A stretch of DNA of 64,000 bases from Micrococcus sp. (GTDB lineage Bacteria; Actinomycetota; Actinomycetes; Actinomycetales; Micrococcaceae). The stretch spans positions 186,001 to 250,000 of the forward strand of contig JASBVO010000002.1 of NCBI GenBank assembly GCA_029961105.1. Reading direction: 5' to 3'. Positions 21,761 to 32,021 of the stretch are shown here, piece by piece. A program made the translations under genes and the position numbers. The notes below the pieces were generated by a model. That model saw nothing but the letters and a program-made list of their open reading frames with translations. It searched no databases and was not told the DNA's origin. How positions within the stretch are numbered: position 1 is the first letter of the stretch; each line of letters starts with the position of its first letter.

Positions 21761-23326
21761 TCACATCCTGAAGACGCCGTAGCCCGGCGCGGGGGTCGAT
21801 TCGTTGGGGCAGCGCATCACGACGTCGAGGGCGAGCCCGACGACGTCGCGTGTCTGGGCCGGCTCGATGATGCCGTCGTCCCACAGCCGGGCGGTGGAGT
21901 AGTAGGGGCTGCCCTGGCGTTCGTACTGCTCGCGGGTGGGTGCCTCGAACGCGGCCTGCTCTGCGGCACTCCATGTGCCCCCGCCTGCCTCGATCTGGTC
22001 GCGCCGGACGGTGGAGAGCACCGAGGCGGCCTGCGGCCCGCCCATGACGGACACCCGCGCCCCCGGCCAGAGCCACAGGAACCGCGGGGAGTACGCCCGC
22101 CCGCACATGGAGTACGTGCCCGCCCCGAAGGAACCGCCGACGACGACGGTCAGCTTGGGCACGGAGGTGGTGGCCACGGCGTTGACCATCTTGGCCCCGT
22201 GCTTGGCGATGCCCCCGGACTCGTACTCCCGTCCCACCATGAACCCGGTGATGTTCTGCAGGAACAGCAAAGGGATCCGGCGCTGGTCGCACAGCTCGAT
22301 GAAGTGTGCTCCCTTGAGCGCGGACTCGCCGAACAGCACGCCGTTGTTGGCCAGGATGCCGACCCGGTGGCCGTGGATGCGGGCGAAGCCGGTGACCAGG
22401 GTGGTGCCGTACTCGCGCTTGAACTCGTGGAAGCTGCCGGCGTCGATGATCCGGGCGATGATCTCCCGCGCGTCGTAGGGGGTGGTCAGCTCCACCGGCA
22501 CCACGTCCGTGAGGGACTCCGGGGCCTTCTCCGGACAGGCCACCTCCGCCGGCTCATAGGGCAGCGCCGGGCTCTCCGGCAGCGTGGCGACGATGTCCCG
22601 GACGATCTGCACGGCGTGCTCGTCGTTCTCCGCGAGGTGATCGGTCACCCCGGAGACCCTCGAGTGCACCTCGCCGCCGCCCAGGTCCTCCGCGGTGACG
22701 ACCTCGCCCGTGGCGGCCTTCACCAAGGGCGGGCCGCCCAGGAAGATGGTGCCCTGGTTGCGCACGATCACGGTCTCGTCGCTCATGGCCGGCACGTAGG
22801 CGCCGCCGGCGGTGGAGGAGCCCATGACGGCGGCGATCTGGGGGATGCCGTCCCGAGACATGCGCGCCTGGTTGTAGAAGATGCGCCCGAAGTGGTCCCG
22901 GTCCGGGAAGACCTCGTCCTGCATCGGGAGGAAAGCACCGCCGGAGTCGACCAGGTAGACGCACGGCAGCCGGTTCTCCGCGGCGATCTCCTGCGCCCGC
23001 AGATGTTTCTTCACCGTGATCGGGTAGTAGGTCCCGCCCTTGACGGTGGCGTCGTTGGCGACCACCATCACGTGCCGGCCGTGGACCAGCCCGATCCCGG
23101 CCACCACTCCCCCGGCCGGGGCGTCGCCGCCGTAGAGGTCGTACCCGGCCAGCGGGGCGACCTCCAGGAAGGGACTGCCCTCGTCCAGCAGGGCGTCGAT
23201 CCGGTCGCGCGCCAGCATCTTACCGCGGGCCAGATGGCGCTCGCGCGAGGCCTCCGGTCCGCCGAGCGCGGCCTCGGCCTGCCGCCGGCGCAGCTCGGCG
23301 ATCAGCTCGGGATAGGTGGTCGACAT
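21761..23326 (-). CDS. Acyl-CoA carboxylase beta subunit (carboxyltransferase), methylcrotonyl-CoA type by context
   Basis: A protein of 521 residues, both halves of the crotonase-fold carboxyltransferase. Visible motifs are [69 protein letters not shown] and [18 protein letters not shown]. These segments match MCC beta/AccD1-type subunits better than acetyl-CoA ones. Together with the alpha subunit, MaoC and HpcH-type lyase it gives the back half of leucine/isovalerate degradation. It is the first gene of the operon; the TetR gene diverges 150 bp upstream. Confidence 0.92.
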   Translation of the reverse strand: MSTTYPELIAELRRRQAEAALGGPEASRERHLARGKMLARDRIDALLDEGSPFLEVAPLAGYDLYGGDAPAGGVVAGIGLVHGRHVMVVANDATVKGGTYYPITVKKHLRAQEIAAENRLPCVYLVDSGGAFLPMQDEVFPDRDHFGRIFYNQARMSRDGIPQIAAVMGSSTAGGAYVPAMSDETVIVRNQGTIFLGGPPLVKAATGEVVTAEDLGGGEVHSRVSGVTDHLAENDEHAVQIVRDIVATLPESPALPYEPAEVACPEKAPESLTDVVPVELTTPYDAREIIARIIDAGSFHEFKREYGTTLVTGFARIHGHRVGILANNGVLFGESALKGAHFIELCDQRRIPLLFLQNITGFMVGREYESGGIAKHGAKMVNAVATTSVPKLTVVVGGSFGAGTYSMCGRAYSPRFLWLWPGARVSVMGGPQAASVLSTVRRDQIEAGGGTWSAAEQAAFEAPTREQYERQGSPYYSTARLWDDGIIEPAQTRDVVGLALDVVMRCPNESTPAPGYGVFRM

Positions 23327-23443
23327 CGGTCCTGCCGCCCTTCGACGTGGGTCATCGTGGTCAACGGGGGCCGGTCGGGGCCGCGGAGGCCGGTATCGGA
23401 CGCCCGGAAATCAGGTTACTGGGCTCTAACCGAAATTGTCTAT

Positions 23444-23461
23444 GATCGGTACACACCGATC
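23444..23461. promoter_or_regulatory. Perfect inverted repeat before tetR, probable operator
   Basis: GATCGGTacacACCGATC has perfect 7-bp arms (23444-23450 and 23455-23461) and a 4-base centre. It lies 15 bases upstream of the tetR ATG, in the divergent region with the carboxylase operon. A second, weaker pair GGTTA (23414-23418) / TAACC (23427-23431) is close by. The position suits auto-repression and co-control of both directions. Confidence 0.6.
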
Positions 23462-23476
23462 GAAGTGGAGGACACG

Positions 23477-24145
23477 ATGACCGCTACCTGGAGGGCCACG
23501 CAGAAGGCGAACCGGCGGGCCGCGCTGATCCGTTCGGCCGCCCACCTGTTCGCCGAGCGTGGCTTCACGGCCGTCTCCACCGGGGAGATCGGCGAGGCCG
23601 TGGGCATGAGCGGACCGGCCCTGTACAAGCACTTCCCCAGCAAGGACGCCCTGCTCGCCGAGATCCTGCTCGACGTCTCCGAACGGCTGCTGGCCGGCGG
23701 CCGGGAGATCCTCGCACCCCAGGACCCGCCCGCGGACACCCTCGAGCGACTGATCCGGTTTCACCTGGACTTCGCCACCTCCGATCCCGACGTCATCCGG
23801 CTGCAGGACCGCGAACTGCCGGCCCTGGCCCCGGAGGACAACCGCCGAGTACGCCGGCTCCAGCGCGAATACGTCCAGTCCTGGGACGTGCCGCTGGCGG
23901 GTCTGCGCCCGGACCTCGACGACGGCGAGCGCCAGGTCCGCCTGATGGCCACCTTCGGTCTGCTCAACTCCACCCCGCACAGCGCCGGGGGCACGGGCCA
24001 CCCGGGAGCTGCGGCAATTGCGGGAGGGGCAAGCGGGCCGGACGACGTGCCCGGCCCCGCCGGCGTCGAGGGGGCGACGCGGACAGCCGACCATGGTGTG
24101 GTGGACGTCTTGGCCGGAATGGCCTGGCGGGCCCTGGCCGGCTGA
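23477..24145 (+). CDS. TetR-family transcriptional regulator
   Basis: A protein of 222 residues. The N-terminal helix-turn-helix reads RRAALIRSAAHLFAERGFT and IGEAVGMSGPALYKHFPSKDALLAEIL (in parts), the TetR signature, followed by an all-helical ligand domain. The last 60 residues contain a Gly/Ala/Pro-rich insertion (SAGGTGHPGAAAIAGGASG) unusual for the family. The start at 23477 has GGAGG seven bases upstream. It diverges from the acyl-CoA carboxylase operon and an inverted repeat lies at its start, so it likely represses that operon and itself, with an acyl-CoA as a plausible inducer. Confidence 0.88.
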   Translation: MTATWRATQKANRRAALIRSAAHLFAERGFTAVSTGEIGEAVGMSGPALYKHFPSKDALLAEILLDVSERLLAGGREILAPQDPPADTLERLIRFHLDFATSDPDVIRLQDRELPALAPEDNRRVRRLQREYVQSWDVPLAGLRPDLDDGERQVRLMATFGLLNSTPHSAGGTGHPGAAAIAGGASGPDDVPGPAGVEGATRTADHGVVDVLAGMAWRALAG

Positions 24146-24182
24146 GGACCTGCCCCACTGCCCACTGCCCCCGCCCGGCTGA

Positions 24183-24214
24183 CTGCCCTTCAGACCGCCT
24201 GCCCTTCAGACCGC
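24183..24214. repeat. 16-bp perfect tandem duplication
   Basis: CTGCCCTTCAGACCGC occurs twice head-to-tail (24183-24198, 24199-24214) in the 118-bp gap between tetR and the Nudix gene. It is followed by a degenerate CCGACCG-rich run to about 24247. It looks like slippage-made simple sequence. Confidence 0.6.
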
Positions 24215-24263
24215 CCGACCGACCGTCCGACCGCCGGTCCGTCCGACCCCCTACGCTGAGCTC

Positions 24264-25100
24264 ATGCCCTCCTCGCCTCAACAAACCGCCCCCGACGTCC
24301 CCCGGGCCGCCACGGTCCTGCTCCTGCGCCCCGGCGCGGACTCGCCGGCCCCGGAGGTCTTCACCATCACCCGGCACTCCGCACTGGCCTTCAGCGCGGG
24401 GGTCTCGGCCTTCCCCGGCGGGCGCATCGACGCCGCCGACGCCCTGCCCGCGGACTTCTGGACCGGCACCGACCTTGTCGACTGGGGCCGCCGCTTGGGG
24501 CTGGGACCGGACGAGGCCGGGATGGTGCTGACCGGCGTCGTGCGGGAAACCTTCGAGGAGACCGGGGTGCTGCTGGCCCGGCACCGGGACGGCCACCCGG
24601 TGGACGCCGGCACCCTGGCCGGATTGCCGGAGGATGCCCGGCGCCGGGTGGAAGACCACGAGCTCGACTTCGCCACCCTGCTGGCGGAGCACGGCCTGAG
24701 GCCGGACGCCGGTGGCCTGCGCGCGCTGTCCCGCTGGGTCACCCCGGAGGGCGAATCGCGCCGTTACGACACCTATTTCTTCCTGGCCGCACTGCCGGAT
24801 GGACAGGCGCCCGGCACCCTGTCGTTCGAGGGCGCGGACAGCCGGTGGACCACGGCGACGGCGGCGCTGGAGGATTTCCGCGCCGGCCACCACCAACTGA
24901 TGCCACCCACGTGGGCCCAGTTCCGAGCCCTCGCAGGGGCCCCGGACCTCGACTCCGCGCTGGCCACCAGCGGCACCCTCGCACCCGTCCAGCCGACGGT
25001 CGCCAGCCGGAAGCCGAGCCGGATCATCGACTTCCCCGGCTACGAGGACTTCGCCCGCGACCTGGCCGCCGGGAGTTCTGTCTCCGGCCCACCGGCGTGA
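24264..25100 (+). CDS. Nudix hydrolase with split Nudix box (NUDT19/CoA-diphosphatase-like)
   Basis: A protein of 278 residues. The Nudix box is present but interrupted: SAFPGGRIDAAD (about 46-57) is separated by roughly 33 residues from VVRETFEETGVLL, which carries the REUXEEXGU catalytic part. This insertion is typical of the NUDT7/NUDT19-like group, some of which cleave CoA and acyl-CoA. The segment RWVTPEGESRRYDTYFFLAALP also fits that group. Next to acyl-CoA genes a CoA-pool role is plausible but not shown. It converges on the next gene. Confidence 0.78.
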   Translation: MPSSPQQTAPDVPRAATVLLLRPGADSPAPEVFTITRHSALAFSAGVSAFPGGRIDAADALPADFWTGTDLVDWGRRLGLGPDEAGMVLTGVVRETFEETGVLLARHRDGHPVDAGTLAGLPEDARRRVEDHELDFATLLAEHGLRPDAGGLRALSRWVTPEGESRRYDTYFFLAALPDGQAPGTLSFEGADSRWTTATAALEDFRAGHHQLMPPTWAQFRALAGAPDLDSALATSGTLAPVQPTVASRKPSRIIDFPGYEDFARDLAAGSSVSGPPA

Positions 25101-25121
25101 GGCGCTCCGGGATGCACCGGC

Positions 25122-26417
25122 CTACCGCTCCCGCGTGCCCAGCCCCGGCTCCAGGAGCATCCTGATCCTGCGGTAGAGGTTGCGGCTGCTGATGGGGACC
25201 ACGACGGCGCGGTCGGCCTCCCTGACCACCTCGGCGTGTGACACGCCGTCGATGTTCAGGAAGAGCAGCGGTGCCTCGTCTGGTCCGGCCTGCAGGCTCC
25301 ACACCAGCAGGTCCCGACCCCGGAGGGGTTCGGGCAGGTCATCCGCCTCGACGGGGGAACCCTCCGCCAGCCGGGTCATGACCGAGGACATCACGGTCAC
25401 GTCCCGGTCCAGGACGGGCCAGGTGGGTCCGGCGCCGACCCATGCGGCGATCACCGCAGCCTCCGTGCCCGACTGGACCATGTCCAGCGTCTGGCGGTCG
25501 GCGAGGGGCTGGGCCGGGTCCGTGGCCCATTGGGCGGCCGCATCCGGGCCGGCCAGGACCGTCGTCCCCCCGTGGTGTCCACGCCACGCCTGCAGGATGC
25601 TCGTCCGGGGGCCACGCCGCATGATCACGCGCACGCTGGTCTCGGCGTCCCTCATGGGCGCGACCACGGTGGAGCCAGCCGGGGCCACCCTGCCGCGCTC
25701 ATCGCACAGGTGCGCCTCCTGGAGTGCCTGCAGCTGGCGGGCGTAGGTACCGCGTTCGAGCCGGCCCAGGCCCCGGCCGGAGCCCATCAGGCGGTGCAGC
25801 AGTTCCACCTGGTCCCGGTCGAGGACGGGCCCCTCCGAAGTCCAGGACTGCCGGCGGTTCAGGTCGTCGAGGCGTTCCACGGGTCGCCCGTCGGCGTCCG
25901 TGAAGCCGGCGGCGGGCGTCGGCGCCCGGTCCGGGACCCAGGCGTAACCGGGTGCGTCGAGCGCCACGGCATGCTCGGGGTACTCCAACGAGGACAGGAT
26001 GTCACCGACGGTGCGGTCCAGCGAGGGCACGTCCGCCTCGGCGACCGTCACCGTCAGGCCGATGCTGTATCCCTCGACCAGGGTGCAGGCGTGGGTGAAG
26101 TGCATGTGCACCCCGCCCTGCGTGGCCGTGGCCTCCACTCGCCGCCCGCCCCTGAACTCGTCCACCGACAGCACGTGGAGGTCCGGGTACAGGACCGACC
26201 ACGTCGCGATGTTCACCGTGGACAGCTGGGTCATGGTCCCCGGGAAGTCGTGGATCGTCAGCACGGCCGAGGGCGCGAGGTGTCCCTCACGGGACGGCCC
26301 GCGCAAGACGCGGGACACCCCCGGCATCGCGACGTCGGCCGTCACGTCGGTCCAGCCGGCCGGCACGCTCCACCGGACGCCCCACTGCTCCAGCGCCAGG
26401 GCGGACTCTGCCGTCAT
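25122..26417 (-). CDS. Unrecognised two-domain protein, LpqN/DcrB-like plus EspG-like half (WXG operon)
   Basis: A protein of 431 residues, no signal peptide. Residues 1-165 (EQWGVRWSVPAGWTDVTADV, STVNIATWSVLYPDL, YSIGLTVTVAEADVPSLDRTVGDILSSLEY in parts) resemble the PsbP/DcrB/LpqN fold. Residues about 200-431 (LDRDQVELLHRLMGSG, YARQLQALQEAHLCDERGRVAP, ISSRNLYRRIRMLL) resemble the layout of ESX EspG chaperones. Both resemblances are by eye and weak. It is the last gene of a four-gene minus operon, sharing one base (TGATG) with the membrane protein gene. A chaperone or accessory role for the WXG-like protein upstream is inference. Confidence 0.6.
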   Translation of the reverse strand: MTAESALALEQWGVRWSVPAGWTDVTADVAMPGVSRVLRGPSREGHLAPSAVLTIHDFPGTMTQLSTVNIATWSVLYPDLHVLSVDEFRGGRRVEATATQGGVHMHFTHACTLVEGYSIGLTVTVAEADVPSLDRTVGDILSSLEYPEHAVALDAPGYAWVPDRAPTPAAGFTDADGRPVERLDDLNRRQSWTSEGPVLDRDQVELLHRLMGSGRGLGRLERGTYARQLQALQEAHLCDERGRVAPAGSTVVAPMRDAETSVRVIMRRGPRTSILQAWRGHHGGTTVLAGPDAAAQWATDPAQPLADRQTLDMVQSGTEAAVIAAWVGAGPTWPVLDRDVTVMSSVMTRLAEGSPVEADDLPEPLRGRDLLVWSLQAGPDEAPLLFLNIDGVSHAEVVREADRAVVVPISSRNLYRRIRMLLEPGLGTRER

Positions 26418-26791
26418 CAGCGCCTCCCCACCGAGGCGCCCACGGCCTGGCGTCGATACCATTCCGGCCGCCAGCGATCAGGCAGGACGTGGCTGACGAT
26501 CATCCCGACGACGATGCCCGTGATGAGCACCGCGATGGACGCCACCTGCATCCAGGACGAGTCCCCGACTTGCGCGAGGCCCAGCAGGATTCCACCGATG
26601 AGAGAGGTGACGGAATAGACCGCCAGGGTCAGCAGCCCCCAGTGCGGCCCCCAGAGGGTGAGCGGTGGGTGGATGGCCATCCACCCACGCCAGCTCCCCC
26701 GATAGGCCCGCGCGCTCATGACACCGGACCACAGTGCCGCCAGGCAGAAGATCACCGTGATGGCGATCGCGATCATCTGGTTGTCCGACAA
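26417..26791 (-). CDS. Small integral membrane protein, candidate immunity protein
   Basis: A protein of 124 residues with three to four hydrophobic segments: MIAIAITVIFCLAALWSGVM near the start, LLTLAVYSVTSLIGGILLGLA, and VASIAVLITGIVVGMIVSHV. The C-terminus is basic. No family recognised. It starts one base after the stop of the glycine-zipper protein, so the two are made together. A membrane protein directly downstream of a predicted pore-former is the usual place for immunity; this is inference. Confidence 0.65.
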   Translation of the reverse strand: MSDNQMIAIAITVIFCLAALWSGVMSARAYRGSWRGWMAIHPPLTLWGPHWGLLTLAVYSVTSLIGGILLGLAQVGDSSWMQVASIAVLITGIVVGMIVSHVLPDRWRPEWYRRQAVGASVGRR

Positions 26792-26792
26792 C

Positions 26793-27905
26793 TCAGCCTC
26801 CCCAGAAGTTGTTCCAGGCGTTCTTCACGCCATCGGCGAAGCCCTCGCCATCCGTCCAGTTGTCAATGGTATTGCCCAGGATCTCTCCACCCCAGCCACC
26901 TGCGATACCACCGGCCACGCCCCCGATGATGCCGCCGACCACGGTCCCCACCGGACCGCCCACCAGGGTGCCCACGGCCGCACCGGCGGCCGCGCCGCCC
27001 CAGGCGCCACCCGCGGAGCCCAGGAAGGAGCCACCGGCACCGAGCGCCGCCGACTTGACCGCGCTGCCGGCCTGCTCTGCCGTGGTCATCCCCGGGTTCT
27101 CGACGAGGTCCTGGTTCCACTCCTCGGAGTAGTTGCCCCACGCCGACAGGACGACGTCCGCCCCCTCGAGGAAGCGACCGCCCCACTTCGCCCATCCGGG
27201 CGGGTTGGGCAGGTCGGCCGCGACGACGACGGTGTTCCGCGTCTCGACCCTCGTCTGGGTCAGGTCGAGTTCCGTGCACCGGAGCCTGCTGCCGTCCGCG
27301 AATTCGATCTGGAGATCGGTGTACCGCACCGACGTGACGGTGATGGTGTCCACGACGTCGAAGGTGAACCTGTGGACCCGGTGTCCCTCGAGGGCCTCCT
27401 GGGCCACGGCGCTGGTGGCCCCGGCTTCCGGGCCCGCGAACTGCCCGGGGGTGTACGGGGTGTCCGGGTTAACGGCCCTGATGCTGTGCGCGCACTGCTC
27501 TTCCAGGTCGGCCATCTGCTGCGCGACGGCGTTGACCGCATCCTGGGCCTCCTGCTCGTCGGCCTCATCGGCGTAGCAGGCCGATGCCCCCGCGACCGCA
27601 CTGTCATAGGCATCCCTGAGCCCGTCCATCGCATCACAGTAGGCATCGATGGCCAGGTACACCGCCCGCGTCCCGGACTTGCTGGCATCGCCGTAGTCGA
27701 CGACGGGGTCAGCCGCAGCATAGACCGTGCCCATGTCCAGAGTGTCCGACGTGATGTACCCGTTGGCCTGGATGTCGCCCCAACTGGCCTTGACCTCGTC
27801 CGCCCGGTCGGAGATCGCCTTCCCCACATCCCTGATCCCCTGGGCGGCCGCCCGCAGTGCTCCCGTGTCGGGGAAGGCGGGCAGGCCGCCGAGGTCGACA
27901 CTCAC
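26793..27905 (-). CDS. WXG100/LXG-like protein with C-terminal glycine-zipper region, candidate type VII-secreted pore-forming effector
   Basis: A protein of 370 residues, GTG start overlapping the upstream stop (GTGA). Residues 1-145 are helical with AAAQGIRDVGKAISDRADEV and a Trp-Gly turn ASWGDI (W42), then long helices (YLAIDAYCDAMDGLRDAYDS, QDAVNAVAQQMADLEEQCAH), as in WXG100/LXG heads. Residues 175-270 form a mixed middle part. Residues 288-342 are a glycine-zipper stretch of GxxxG spacing (GTLVGGPVGTVVGGIIGGVA), ending in the amphipathic tail GFADGVKNAWNNFWGG. LXG toxins with glycine-zipper C-termini are known to make membrane pores. No signal peptide. No EccC or other ESX machinery is in the window. 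Confidence 0.65.
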   Translation of the reverse strand: MSVDLGGLPAFPDTGALRAAAQGIRDVGKAISDRADEVKASWGDIQANGYITSDTLDMGTVYAAADPVVDYGDASKSGTRAVYLAIDAYCDAMDGLRDAYDSAVAGASACYADEADEQEAQDAVNAVAQQMADLEEQCAHSIRAVNPDTPYTPGQFAGPEAGATSAVAQEALEGHRVHRFTFDVVDTITVTSVRYTDLQIEFADGSRLRCTELDLTQTRVETRNTVVVAADLPNPPGWAKWGGRFLEGADVVLSAWGNYSEEWNQDLVENPGMTTAEQAGSAVKSAALGAGGSFLGSAGGAWGGAAAGAAVGTLVGGPVGTVVGGIIGGVAGGIAGGWGGEILGNTIDNWTDGEGFADGVKNAWNNFWGG

Positions 27906-28237
27906 TGGGCGTCCTCCCAGCTCGAGGGGACGTCCGAGATCTCACGCCGCGCGTCCGCCGCCATCTGCTCATTGCCGTCGATGAAGGCGTTCACCATCTT
28001 CTGGCCCTCGTTGACGATGTTGGCGCTGCGCCAGTGGGCCATCGTGGCCACGGGCGCGAGGTAGCCGTCGTGGACCTCCTGCAGGGCCCCGGCGATCAGC
28101 GTGCTCTGGCACTCCGCCGCGGCGCCCTCCACGGCGGTGCGCAGATCGGTGATGAGCGGTTCGAACTCGCCGGCATGCGTGCGGTTCGCTGCTATGACGC
28201 CGTTGGCGCCGTCCTCATCCACCCGGTAGTCAACCAT
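27902..28237 (-). CDS. Small helical WXG100-like partner protein
   Basis: A protein of 111 residues, starting MVDYRVDEDGANGVIAANRT. A long first helix ends near AAECQSTLI; a second runs TMAHWRSANIVNEGQKMVNAFIDG, a hairpin size typical of WXG100/ESAT-6-like proteins, though no clean WXG is seen. The ATG at 28237 has GGAGG nine bases upstream; a GTG at 28246 abuts the ribosome site and is rejected. It is first in the operon and overlaps the larger WXG/LXG-like gene. Partner or targeting factor by position. Confidence 0.62.
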   Translation of the reverse strand: MVDYRVDEDGANGVIAANRTHAGEFEPLITDLRTAVEGAAAECQSTLIAGALQEVHDGYLAPVATMAHWRSANIVNEGQKMVNAFIDGNEQMAADARREISDVPSSWEDAQ

Positions 28238-28645
28238 GGTGTCCACCCTCCCATCCTCAGCACGGCCTCACCGGCCCCATGACTCTCGACAGTCTAGGAA
28301 CGGTGCACCCGGACCTCGATGGGGAGTTCTCCCCATCCTCCGGTCGTGGATCTTCGTGGCGCGCCGACGGGCCTGGCCGCCCCAGCACGCGGACCCGGGG
28401 GTACGAGGCGGGGATCTGCCTCGTTGTCAAAGTACGCCTTTTATTGCCCCCTTGACGCCTTGCGGGAGTACCACAAGGCTCATTTACCGCGGAACTTCGA
28501 CTTTCTGACCCCCGTGAAGATGTAGTGAAATTTTCGGTGGATCTCCACCCCATGTGGGCTTGCAACAGTCAAGACTGATGGTCAACGAAGCGATCCACAT
28601 CACTTCGACCCCCCACAGTCCACCACGACTCACAGGAGAGCCGCC
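28238..28645. other. Intergenic region upstream of aceA and of the WXG operon
   Basis: 408 bp between divergent units. It must hold both promoters. A TAGACT hexamer on the minus strand (28291-28296) could be the -10 of the WXG operon. The half nearer aceA is less GC-rich (28420-28530, 28520-28600) and includes CTTG-7-CAAG (28559-28573). I see no convincing sigma-70 pair or known glyoxylate regulator site, and no ORF with support. Confidence 0.4.
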
Positions 28646-29941
28646 ATGGAACCGAACACCCCCGCATCCGCCGAACAGCTCCAGCACGACTGGGACCACA
28701 ACCCCCGCTGGGCTGGCATCGAGCGCAGCTTCACCGCGGAGGACGTCGTCAAGCTCCGCGGTCGCGTCCAAGAGGAGCACACCCTGGCCCGCCGCGGCTC
28801 GGAGAAGCTCTGGAAGCAGCTGAGCAGTGAGCACGCTGAGGGCAAGTTCACCAACGCCCTGGGCGCCCTCACCGGCAACATGGCCGTGCAGCAGGTCAAG
28901 GCCGGGCTGCGCGCCATCTACCTCTCCGGCTGGCAGGTCGCCGCCGACGCCAACCTCTCCGGCCACACCTACCCGGACCAGTCCCTATACCCGGCCAACT
29001 CCGTCCCGGCCGTCGTGCGCCGGATCAACAACGCCCTGCTGCGCGCCGACCAGATCGAGTTCTCCGAGGACGTCCAGACCGTCGAGGACTACCTGGTCCC
29101 GATCGTCGCGGACGCCGAGGCCGGCTTCGGCGGCCCGTTGAACGCCTACGAGCTGATGAAGGCCATGATCGCCGCCGGCGCCTCTGGTGTGCACTGGGAG
29201 GACCAGCTGGCCTCCGAGAAGAAGTGCGGCCACCTCGGCGGCAAGGTGCTGATCCCGACCGGCCAGCACATCCGCACCCTGAACGCCGCCCGCCTGGCCG
29301 CAGACGTCTCCGGGGTCAGCTCGGTGATCATCGCCCGCACCGACGCCGAGGCCGCCACCCTGATCACCTCCGACGTGGACGAGCGCGACGCCGAGTTCAT
29401 TACCGGCGAGCGCACCGCCGAGGGCTTCTACAAGGTCCGCAACGGCATCGAGCCCTGCATCGCCCGGGCCAAGGCCTACGCCCCCTACTCCGACCTGATC
29501 TGGATGGAGACCGGTACCCCGGACCTGGAGCTGGCCAGGAAGTTCGCCGAGGCCGTCAAGTCCGAGTTCCCGGACCAGATGCTCTCCTACAACTGCTCGC
29601 CCTCCTTCAACTGGAAGAAGAACCTGGACGACGAGACCATCGCCAAGTTCCAGCGCGAACTGGGCGCCATGGGCTACACCTTCCAGTTCATCACCCTGGC
29701 CGGCTTCCACGCCCTGAACCACTCCATGTTCGACCTGGCCAAGGGCTACAACGAGCGCCAGATGTCCGCCTACGTGGAACTGCAGGAGCGCGAGTTCGCC
29801 GACGAGGCCCGCGGCTACACCGCCACCAAGCACCAGCGCGAGGTCGGCACCGGCTACTTCGACGCCATCTCCACCGCGATCAATCCCGACAGCTCCACCA
29901 CGGCGCTGGCCGGCTCCACCGAGGCCGGACAGTTCCACTGA
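28646..29941 (+). CDS. aceA: Isocitrate lyase
   Basis: A protein of 431 residues. Family landmarks are the loop [17 protein letters not shown] carrying the KKCGH catalytic cysteine, the N-terminal [21 protein letters not shown] for Mg binding, [12 protein letters not shown], and [13 protein letters not shown]. It splits isocitrate to succinate and glyoxylate. AGGAG lies seven bases before the ATG. It is followed, after a strong hairpin, by malate synthase, completing the glyoxylate bypass needed for growth on acetyl-CoA from the catabolic pathways in the window. Confidence 0.97.
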   Translation: MEPNTPASAEQLQHDWDHNPRWAGIERSFTAEDVVKLRGRVQEEHTLARRGSEKLWKQLSSEHAEGKFTNALGALTGNMAVQQVKAGLRAIYLSGWQVAADANLSGHTYPDQSLYPANSVPAVVRRINNALLRADQIEFSEDVQTVEDYLVPIVADAEAGFGGPLNAYELMKAMIAAGASGVHWEDQLASEKKCGHLGGKVLIPTGQHIRTLNAARLAADVSGVSSVIIARTDAEAATLITSDVDERDAEFITGERTAEGFYKVRNGIEPCIARAKAYAPYSDLIWMETGTPDLELARKFAEAVKSEFPDQMLSYNCSPSFNWKKNLDDETIAKFQRELGAMGYTFQFITLAGFHALNHSMFDLAKGYNERQMSAYVELQEREFADEARGYTATKHQREVGTGYFDAISTAINPDSSTTALAGSTEAGQFH

Positions 29942-29979
29942 GCCCCGCCGCGGCCAGCCTCGTGCCGGCCTGACGCTCC

Positions 29980-30014
29980 GGTGGCGGCCGGGCCTTCCCG
30001 GCCCGGCCGCCACC
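29980..30014 (+). terminator. Strong hairpin after aceA
   Basis: Perfect 15-bp arms (29980-29994 and 30000-30014) around a 5-base loop, followed by CGCTTTCC. It has little of a T-tract, so it may be a terminator of the GC-rich type or an mRNA-stabilising/attenuating structure separating aceA from aceB. Confidence 0.6.
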
Positions 30015-30174
30015 CGCTTTCCCCCAGACCCATCCCCACACCAGCCCGACGCCGGCACCCCACCCGTGGCGCCGACGTCGCCCTTTCCTCCCCTCACCAG
30101 CCCGGGGCACAGTCACCACCTTCCTCCCGGCCCCCGCCGAGCGCGCAACGGGCCAGACTCCCAAGGAGACCCCC

Positions 30175-31848
<1,674 letters not shown>

Positions 31849-31874
31849 TCCACACGCCCGCTCCCCCTTGCCCC

Positions 31875-31953
31875 CTGACCGCTGCAACTGGCGGTCAGAA
31901 GATGACCGGGAAGCCCTGAAAAGGATCCTTCCGGAGTGATCTTCTGACCGCCA
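31875..31953. repeat. Extragenic palindrome, copy 1 (GCGGTCAG element)
   Basis: TGGCGGTCAGAAGAT (31889-31903) and ATCTTCTGACCGCCA (31939-31953) are perfect 15-bp inverted arms. A further CTGACCGC at 31875-31882 could pair with the left arm, and the 10-bp palindrome AAGGATCCTT (31921-31930) lies in the centre. It sits between aceB and the VOC gene. The arm sequence recurs in copy 2 after the VOC gene, so it is a repeat family rather than only a terminator. Confidence 0.7.
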
Positions 31954-32021
31954 CTCTGGGGTGGAGGGAAACGCAGACGGGCTCGTGCCAAGGCTGCGGG
32001 GCGGCACCTACCCTGTGGCCC

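Noticed and set aside
22199-23476. Plus-strand frame running into tetR from inside the carboxyltransferase gene
   Set aside because: The first 425 residues are antisense to a clear carboxyltransferase; the real TetR start is the ATG at 23477 with its own ribosome site.
28238-28645. A known glyoxylate-regulator (RamB/GlxR-like) site upstream of aceA
   Set aside because: Only partial TTGCAA-type matches could be found by eye; not enough to claim a site.
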